Both the position numbers and the translations under genes were made by a program. From positions 13,883,944 through 13,947,943 of the forward strand of contig CAKAKS010000038.1 in NCBI GenBank assembly GCA_916700875.1: 64,000 bases of DNA, written 5' to 3'. How positions within the stretch are numbered: the stretch's first letter is position 1; every line of letters begins with the position of its first letter. Shown piece after piece: positions 56,300 to 64,000 of this stretch. Source of the DNA: Sebastes aleutianus. Taxonomy: Eukaryota > Chordata > Actinopteri > Perciformes > Sebastidae. A model generated the notes under the pieces. That model did no database searches. It was given only the letters and a program-made list of their open reading frames with translations, and had not been told where the DNA came from.

Positions 56300-56980
56300 A
56301 AATTAATAGTTAAACATTTTGGGGAAATACTGCTATTCACGCTCTCGCTCTCATGTTGGGCAATTAAATGTGAAGCTACAGCTATGAGATGGTTTGCTTA
56401 GCTTATTTTTCTTTCAACAATTAAAGTACAGTATAAGAAGCCACCGCTAGCAGCCAGGTTATAGCTTAACTTAGAAACAAAGACTAGAAGTTACCGTAAA
56501 GTGTATAGACACAAAAAGATGAAACTCTGGTGTTTTTTTGACAACAGCTGCTGCCGCCATTTTGGACTGAAAACGCTTATTCTATTTATAATATAGTCCA
56601 TTATTGTTCAACACAGGCCATTTCGGTAGAATATGAGGATAGAATAGAGATAAATTTGTTTTGCTTTTGGCGTCCGGTAGTCGCTTTCAGTCCAAAATGG
56701 CGGAAGCGTAGCTTTGCTGCTGGGCGCTGATGTCGCAATGGAACGAACAATTGACTTTCACTTTTTGGCGATATATGTGCTTTGGTTACAGTGCCTGGCC
56801 AAGCATTAGTCTGGCATTTAACCCCCCCCGTAAAACAACATGTTGTTTTTATACTTTATACTAATATAATGTATTAATTTGTGAGCTTCATATTTAACGT
56901 ACAGACGTGAAAGTGATATCAATCATCTCATCTAACTCTTGGCAAGAAGGTGAAAAAATTTGGTATTTCCCAAAATATTA
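56300..56980. mobile_element. Long-TIR MITE, copy 2, with an internal 19-bp inverted repeat
   Basis: Left arm TTAATAGTTAAACATTTTGGGG is answered at the right by ATCATCTCATCTAACTCTTG and TATTTCCCAAAATATT, as in copy 1. Inside, CCGCCATTTTGGACTGAAA (56554-56572) is perfectly inverted at 56685-56703, suggesting a second small element inserted in the first. More diverged than copy 1. Confidence 0.6.
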
Positions 56981-57599
56981 AAAAAGTCCTTTATACTGTC
57001 TATACAGTGTCTATACTCTCTACCATCAAAGTGTGTACACTCACTTTCTGTGATGATGGGAAGTCATTTAGGGGAAGTTTCTGAGGTTGTTTTGCCTTCT
57101 GAACTCATCACACAAACTAAGCCATGTCTGAACTGAATGTTCTCTCCGCACATTTAAAACAAGGCCTGCTTCATCGTATTACACACAGACAGTTGTCACA
57201 TTATTCAGTCTATATGTGGGATTCTTTATTGTTAACACACCACACTAAGCACTTGCAATATCTGTTCTATCACAAATATACTCTATTGCACCAATGATGT
57301 TTTCTTATATTCTTTTCCACAATATAATGAAATGAATTCTATGAATATATATATGATGGTTTTTCTCAAAGAAGAATCGATACACACTGACTGTTAAACT
57401 CCTGTACCAGTTTTTTTTTTTTTTTTTTTCTTATCCGATCTCTGTGTGTAGAAACTGCCATCGTTCTTGTTGTAAATGGTGTTTTCTGACAAATTGTGTT
57501 CTGGTGCTGTTGTTGTTTGACTCTCGGTGTACACAGTTTAGACCTTCTCCAGAGTGATCGGTGTGACTGGAACACTCTGGAGGCGTCCGGTTACAACTG

Positions 57600-57605
57600 A
57601 ATAAA
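57600..57605 (+). terminator. Candidate distal poly(A) signal (AATAAA)
   Basis: AATAAA in CAACTGAATAAAGATTTTTTG, followed by GGCAGCTGTTTGTTAGCTGATG and GTGTCTTTTCTC. The signal plus T/GT-rich downstream sequence is the best-formed cleavage context in the window. Dense MITEs begin just after it. It could be the far end of a very long znf704 3' UTR or of an unseen transcript. Confidence 0.35.
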
Positions 57606-57730
57606 GATTTTTTGGCAGCTGTTTGTTAGCTGATGTCACTGTGTCTTTTCTCACCTCCTCTGAGTTTAAAGAACTATTTAAAGAACATACACTCAAAAGA
57701 AGAGAAGTAACTCTTTTTATAACTATGACA

Positions 57731-59045
57731 GGTTCGAAGTACATTTATTCAAATACTGCATTTAAGTACACTTTTGAGTTCTCAGGCTACTTGAATATTT
57801 TCAATTTTTCTGCTACTATTTTAGGCTACTTCACACCATTTCAAAGGCAAATATTAATAATTGTAGCCTACGTTTTACTCCACAAAATTAGCTTGACAGC
57901 TATAATTACTAGTTTCAGATTCAGATTTTACACACACACAATAGGTGATCAGTTTCTAAAATATGATGCATTCTTATGAATTAAACTACCCAGCAGTATA
58001 TTAAGTTGTTAATAGCCTTACTTCCACAAACTGCTTACACGGTAATACATAATTAATAAAAATCCAATAATACAGAATAATAGGTCATTCTTTTACATAT
58101 GAGTACTTTTACTTTCCAAGCACATGTTGCTGATAATACATATGCCAGATCTCTTAAGTTGTACTTTTTTAGTAAAATATCTGAGTTCTACCCAAATCCT
58201 CTCCCACTCAGCAGCGCTCTCCAAAATGGTGACTGTCTGCATCTTTATCAGAATACTTTATCAGCGTTTAACCATACATCCATGAGTTTATCTCATATAA
58301 GGAGAAAAACCTCAAAGCAAACTTTAGTGGAACATCATCTCAGCCAAATAAGGATGTAATGCATGCCTTAATAAAAGTAGTTCTGGTTCTGGAGCAGATT
58401 TTGGAGGACCTCGAGGTGCTCCAGACTTGCAGGGTGTCATACAGGTGAGTACAACAACACACTGCTGAACTCTGCAGATGAGAACCTCAAAATCCACTTT
58501 GTTGCCTAGCAACGTAGTGCAGTCTCTCCTCAGCTGTAGCCCTACAGCCGCCGCTGTGGAGTTTATATTATTGTTTCATGTTTACATGTCCACCACGTCT
58601 GCTTTGGTTAACGTTTTATTCTACTGTTGATTCTAAAAGAAGCTTCAGGCGCTGTGGTGTCGTTTTATTTATTGACTCTTTTTCTGGTTAATTCTTGTGA
58701 AGCTGCACTGAGGAAGGAAGCTGTATATCTATAATTGATAATCAGTTGTATGCACAGACTGCAGAGTGCCCGTCTGTTGGTTTGAACAGAGGTCTTGTTG
58801 CTGATGTTGTTCCACTAGTGTAGCCTATAAGTTGACATTTATTGCAATCTAGCCTATTTTGTAGCCTAAAGATGTTATTTAGTATCACCCTCTTTTAAAA
58901 TGTAACACAGTAACATTTACTCACATTTAACCTACCTGCTTTTTACTTTACAAGTACGACCTTTACCTTTACTTGATTAAAATGTATTTAATGTATCAGA
59001 AGCCTACTTTTACTTACAATATACCAGTACTCTTTCCACCTCTGA
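57731..59045. mobile_element. Teleost 'AAGTACATTTACTCAAG' repeat, split or internally expanded
   Basis: The left part has AAGTACATTTATTCAAATAC, TTTAAGTACACTTTTGAG, TTTTACTCCACAAAATTAG and GACAGCTATAATTACTAGTT. The right end has TTTACTTGATTAAAATGTAT and CCAGTACTCTTTCCACCTCT. These are the two ends of a very abundant fish repeat. The intervening 58.2-58.85 kb is not typical of it and may be an insertion. Confidence 0.55.
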
Positions 59046-59267
59046 TTACTTTCGACCCTTCTCTATGAACATGAGATATCTTTGTCTGTATTAGCCTACT
59101 TAAATAAGACTTCAAAACCCCGACTCAACTTCAAGTAATTGACTTTCCCCTGCCAAACATAAACCACATTACTACTGTGAAATCTAAATTTGTACTTTTT
59201 TTGTACACCACTTTAAACAAGACATTCACATTTCCCTACAGGCTTTACTCACTTTTCCTTTACACTA

Positions 59268-59758
59268 TAGGGATGCACCGATACTGGATCGGATATCGGC
59301 CAATACTGACTTGAATAGCTGGATCGGGTATCGATGACAATGGGTCCGATCTGTTAAATTCAATTCTATGTCTACATACTATATTATAGACTGGAATTTT
59401 AATTCCTGTTTATAAGTTTTGACCAATTGGTTGCTGTATTAAAAATGTTTACACTTGAATTGTAATTCCTGATCATTTTGAAGATTTTCTACTAAGTTGA
59501 TATTATTTTAATAATAAATAAGAATTCAGTAAATTTATATATTTATTTGTGACATTTAGTTTTATAAAGTCAGAAAGGCAATGCTTAAGTCAAGCCTGAT
59601 GTTTCCTTACACATAAAAGAATGATCCCAGTCACTTCCACACAGTGAGGCATACAGATGATTATTTAAACACTGGTATTGGATCGGTACTCGGTATCGGC
59701 TGATACCCAAAGAGCAGGTTTCGCTATCGGTATCGGGACTGAAAAAGATGCATCCCTA
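59268..59758. mobile_element. hAT-type MITE TAGGGATGCACCGATA (491 bp)
   Basis: Left end TAGGGATGCACCGATACTGG and right end AAAAAGATGCATCCCTA are inverted. The subterminal ATCGGTATCGG motifs on both sides are the signature of this widespread teleost family. Flanks TTACACTA and TTTCACAG match only at 5 of 8, so the duplication is old or mis-set by a base. Confidence 0.8.
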
Positions 59759-60941
59759 TTTCACAGTTTGATGATGTAAGGTGTTAAAGCCCCTGAAAAT
59801 TTGATTCAGATCTTAAATGTTTCTCTAGTTACTTGTTCAGGATTTAATAAGCAATAATCAAAGCTAAAGTTGGTTAAAAACATTCAGAAACAACCCCTAA
59901 ACTATCATCAAGTTTGGATTTTTGTGCCCAGAAACACAAGACATCACCTTTCCCCAGTCCGGCCCACTTCAGACCAGCAAGAGGAGCAAAGACAAAAACT
60001 ACACAAACTGAAATTTGACATGAAATAACACAAACTTAAACTTTAAACTTTGGCAAAATATGTTTTTGTAAAACCCCCATTGCTCGTAGCTAGAAGCAGA
60101 TTATGAACATTTTGGGACTCTTATCTTCTCAGTATTGTCTTGGAACTGGGCTTCAAGAGAGAGATCTACTAAATATAATATTCACCATGTGATAACTATG
60201 AGTCAGTTCAGCAGCACCATGTGGATCTGGTGAGGTCTGGATGGAGGAAAATAAAACCAGTAGTAGTGTTGCTTCTGTTCTTGGATGCCCTCTTGTGTTC
60301 AAATGAGGTACTGCATTTGAATAAGGTTTTGTTTTGACCTTTTGTGGGTTAATTCAAACACGTTCCCCCATATTAGACACACTGTTGTGTTAAAAGTCAC
60401 ATCCTAAATTCCCATTATCACCCCCTCGTTGTTACATAAAGACACTAGTTATCTCACAACAAGGGTACTTAAGAGGTACTTTTAATTAGAGCATGTCTTC
60501 ACTCCACGGCTCCAATTAAAGAACAAACAAACCCAGTGTGTGTGTGTGTGGGTTATGTATGCCTAAATACAAATAAAACCCTCATGTCTGAGAGAAAAAG
60601 GCTGTAATAAATTGTCTCAGTGAACCAGGTCATGGTTGGAGAGTGATGTTACACGAGGACATGAGATACTGCACTGTTAGAAATCCATTACTGTCAACTC
60701 AGAATAGCACACACAGTTGTGGTCGGTGACAACAAGATCTCAACAGCAGAAATCCCCCGCGGCCTGTATGGATGATCCACAGTGTGTGTGTGTGTGTGTG
60801 GCAAATTGCATCACAAATGATTATTTTTTTGCAATTGCTAAAACACAATTTATGAAACTAGGGCCACACTTTATTCAACACAATGAACTCTTCTAAAAAT
60901 GGTGTTTTTGAGGAAACAAAAAAAAAAGGTTTATTCTCAAT
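59759..60941. other. Intergenic segment
   Basis: AT-rich, short TG runs at 60537-60551 and 60783-60800. No gene recognised. Confidence 0.5.
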
Positions 60942-61564
60942 TAGGGCTGCACAATTAATCGAATATTAATCCGGATCACAATTTTGACTTCCCACAATTA
61001 AATGAACATGACCGCCTGCTATATTGACGTTTAAAATGTGTGTTCTGCTCATAGAAAACACTGCTGCATATCAAATCAAGCGCTTCCTAAACTAACATCC
61101 AGCCACCAGCCGGTGATCGAGATGTTTTGGCTTCACTTTTAGGTATAGATATTATCTATACAACCAATGTGTTTATGATTAAATGAAGAGCATAACATTG
61201 TTTATCTAGCTCTTATTGTTGCTAATTTTGCTCTCAAAGTGCACCAGATTGAAGAATTTAACTTTAAAAAAGTAGCTAACAAAGGGGTTGGGTGAATATT
61301 CCTTTTTTCATATTGCAATATACTATATATATAGCAAAAGAAAATATTGCAATGTCAGTTTTTTTCCAACATCGTGCAGCCCTAATTTGTACATTAGCAG
61401 GAATGTAGTACAGCATGGAAGTGAAAACTGTGCTCTGTTTATTTTAATGTGAAAGTGCAATATGTTGTCGCTAAAATCAGTGAATAATCATGATAAATAA
61501 TCATGATCTCAATATTGATAACAATATTAATGATTATCATTTTGGCCATAATTGTGCAGCCCTA
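60942..61564. mobile_element. hAT-type MITE TAGGGCTGCACAATTAATCG with nested pieces (623 bp)
   Basis: Left end TAGGGCTGCACAATTAATCG and right end CATAATTGTGCAGCCCTA are inverted termini. The flanks TTCTCAAT (60934-60941) and TTCCCAAT (61565-61572) agree at 7 of 8 positions. A second GTGCAGCCCTA end occurs inside at about 61374-61384, and the GATCGAGATGTTTTGG piece at about 61118-61133 is shared with 54065-54083, so other elements have landed within it. Confidence 0.75.
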
Positions 61565-61573
61565 TTCCCAATA

Positions 61574-61598
61574 ATATATATATATATATATATATATA
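61574..61598. repeat. (TA)n microsatellite
   Basis: About 25 bp of TA next to the MITE right flank. Confidence 0.95.
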
Positions 61599-62429
61599 CT
61601 CATAACAGTATCAGACACAATTACTTTAACTGAAGATGGCATGAATACTGTATTGTATTGTAAACAAAATGCAGTATATTGCAATTACAGTCCTCCTACA
61701 GGTGCATTCTGGTTGCAGGTGATTGATAATTGAGTGTGGTATTTCAATGGCAGTGTAACAAACAACACACACGTTTTAGTTGAATGATATGTCTAATGAA
61801 GATAATCGTAATGTAGTTATTTGCAAAAAGTGTTGAGTTAATGGTTTCAATAATTGTCCCACAAATACCAGTTTTTGTGTCTTTGCAATTGCAAAGCAAA
61901 ACAAAAACAAACAGTGGGAGAGCTGATTCCCATTAATGTTCAGCCACTGGTCCACCAGCAGGGGAAGACTTGTACCAGGCCGGTCGTGCCCGAGCACAGG
62001 AGGAGTGTTAGACACTTGTGTTAAATCCTTGTGTCCTCCGTTTGTGTACCAGAGGAAACCTTGGCCGTGTTCAGATCGGCTTCATTTGCCCTTCAAGCTT
62101 TATTTAACCACCATCAGTAGCCCTGTGCATATTAGACAACTATAGTGAGAGTGGCCGCTCAGTAGTTTAATAGTGTCTAGAATATAATCAGGTGAAGCAA
62201 CATATGATTGTAAAGCCAACTCAAGAAAATGCTGAAGATGTAATGCTGATATTACTTTATTCACACAGTTAACATTCATAAAAGGTTTTTGATCTGTATG
62301 AAAGCAGCATTTTCAGAAAAGACTGTAAATCCTGCAGTTATCAAAAGAAGCAGATTTGTATAGTTTTGTGCAATTCCTTAGAAACTTCTCAAAACAGAAA
62401 TAAGAGTAACCGGACTAAGAGTCCACAGC

Positions 62430-62790
62430 CTCGCTAGCAGCTCTGTGAGGCTGTGAGCTAAATGCTAATGCTATCAGGGTTATAATGACAATGCTAACAT
62501 GCTGACTAAGCAGGTATAATGTTTATCATGTTCAACATCTTACTTTAACAGGTTAGCATGCTGACATTTGCTTATTAGCACTTAACACAAAGGCTGATGG
62601 GAATGTCATCAGTTTTGCAGGTATTTAGTCATAAACCTAAATATTGGACAAATCTTGACCCGATGACGGCGCTTTAATTAAAAATTAAAGGATCCCCAAA
62701 GATACTACAATTCATCCTGAGAGGGACATACATGTTAGTACCAAATTCATCCAATAGTTGTTAAGATATTCAGTCTGGATTAGTGGGCTC
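62430..62790. mobile_element. Teleost dispersed repeat (GCTAACATGCTGA family)
   Basis: AATGCTAATGCTATCAGGGT, ACAATGCTAACATGCTGACT, GGTTAGCATGCTGACATTTG, TTTAGTCATAAACCTAA and CTGATGGGAATGTCATCAGT are motifs of a high-copy fish repeat. A diverged piece is at 26730-26880. Confidence 0.6.
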
Positions 62791-63270
62791 CGGTCTGAAA
62801 AGTGAAGTCGATGCTGAAGTGCCTTAAACTTGCATTCTTTCTAATGTCCAGCAGGGGGCGACTCCTCTGGTTGCAAAAAGAAGTCAGATTGTATAGAAGT
62901 CTATGAGAAAATGAGCCTACTTCACACTTGATTTATTACCTCAGTAAACATTGTAAACATGAGTTTATGGTCTCAATCGCTAGTTTCAAGTCTTCTTCAA
63001 TACAGCATGATGTTCATTTAGTAAATTATAGTCCCATTTAGAGTCAAATAGACCATAAAGCAGGGGATGCTTTAAGGCGTGGCTACCTTGTGATTGACAG
63101 GTCGCTACCACGGCGTTGTCCGTGTTTTTGTCTAAGAACTTTAACCCTTTCACAGTGTGATTTCAGTTCATGAAAGTTAATAACATTTTTGTCGTCTAAA
63201 AATGCGAGTCCATGAACCAATGGGTGCGGTGTTTCTAATATATTTTTTCTTATATACAGTCTCTGGTCTG
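62791..63270. mobile_element. Teleost dispersed repeat, longer copy of the 40762 family
   Basis: GGTCTGAAAAGTGAAGTCGA, CCAGCAGGGGGCGACTCCTC, TTGATTTATTACCTCAGTAA, GCGTGGCTACCTTGTGATTG and CCAATGGGTGCGGTG, all familiar multicopy teleost sequence. The minus-strand 76-codon frame inside it is not a gene. Confidence 0.6.
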
Positions 63271-64000
63271 GATCAAAGTGGTGGACCAACCAAACTGCCG
63301 ACAGACCGTCCATCCAGAGAAAAACATTGTCAAACTCGCATATTATAGGAAAATGAAGGTAACCCTACTCTTGTACACCATTATCCTGTATCAGTATACA
63401 AAATAACAGCCTGTGAGTCTCTTGCCTTGCTTTCATCTGTATCACAGAAAGGGGAGTGACTAGGTGTTACCTCCCGGGCAGAAACAATGGACAAGTGTTT
63501 AAATATTGACTCTGGCTCTGGAAAAGACACATTTATTTCACTCTCACCTCGGGTCATGGCTGAACCTTGACTGTGTGTTTGCTCTGCCTCGATCCTGCTG
63601 ATCTTGGCTGTTTTCCTGTAACTATCCAAGCGCGGAGATCATTTTCTGACAGACTCTTTAACAATGGGGAAAAGGGATGTTTTTTATTCTGAAGTGTGTT
63701 TTGAAATACCAGCTTTGGACACACAGTATCAGTAGCTCAGTGCTCAGTGCTGTGGGTTAAAGTATACAAAGTGTTGTACCTATATGACACAAAAAGGCAT
63801 ACATTCATATTCTGAACACAGTGTTAGACTACTTTATGATTGCGTGGTGTCCTAAAATTTATATAACGAAGAAAACGGAAAATAGAGGCAGACAAAACAA
63901 GTGCTTATTATAATAACTTTAACTTTTTTAAGTACAAATCCTTCTCTAATCATGTTCCTAATATTTCTATATATGTGCAATTTTTTTACTCTCAATATGT
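63271..64000. other. Right edge of window, intergenic
   Basis: Unique AT-rich DNA, nothing recognised; no exon of a following gene is visible. Confidence 0.5.

Noticed and set aside
63083..63313. 76-codon minus-strand frame near the right edge
   Set aside because: Lies wholly within a dispersed repeat.
53000..64000. Search for a downstream neighbour such as zbtb10, the flanking gene I recall in mammals
   Set aside because: No BTB or zinc-finger motif could be read in any frame; the neighbour must lie beyond 64000 or be absent.

Overview
This is vertebrate DNA, almost certainly from a teleost fish. The coding sequence is cut into short exons with GT...AG introns. The non-coding part is full of long (CA)n/(TG)n microsatellites and of dispersed repeats I recognise from teleost genomes: hAT-type MITEs with TAGGG...CCCTA ends, the 'solid-line' repeats ending in CTTTCCACCTCTG, and a LINE-2/Maui-like fragment. 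There are no bacterial-type operons, CRISPR arrays, rRNAs or tRNAs.

One gene is well supported. It is the 3' part of znf704 on the plus strand (GLUT4-enhancer-factor/HDBP family: SLC2A4RG, ZNF395, ZNF704). Eight coding exons run from 2502 to 46222 and join without a frame break into 435 C-terminal residues plus TGA. They encode the conserved MDKVTAAMVLTSLSTSP block, a Ser/Pro-rich stretch, a PRKRK basic signal, one C2H2 finger, the EEDFYYTEIKLN block and the C-terminal cysteine-rich DNA-binding tail. The amino-terminal exons and promoter lie to the left of the window.

Layout. 1-2501 is intron with one 730-bp hAT MITE. 2690-35793 is a 33-kb intron holding a second copy of that MITE, other MITEs, a solo-LTR-like element inserted inside a MITE, a Harbinger-like element with a broken Myb/SANT-like reading frame, an 847-bp fold-back palindrome, very long TG tracts, and several AT-rich homeodomain-motif clusters that may be conserved enhancers. 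35794-46222 carries the remaining seven coding exons. Transposon sequence lies close to two of their splice acceptors, and a pure CA repeat sits just inside one donor. 46223 onward is 3' UTR of uncertain length (candidate poly(A) signals at 46695, 47724, 49945 and 57600), grading into repeat-rich intergenic DNA to 64000 in which I find no second gene.

I found no undescribed multi-gene system. The most unusual items are structural: MITE sequence next to znf704 splice acceptors, the fold-back palindrome, a three-way-junction-like inverted-repeat element downstream of the gene, nested transposons with readable target-site duplications, and a duplicated unit flanking the longest TG tract. Family names for repeats come from memory of teleost repeats and from terminal structure; no database search was run.
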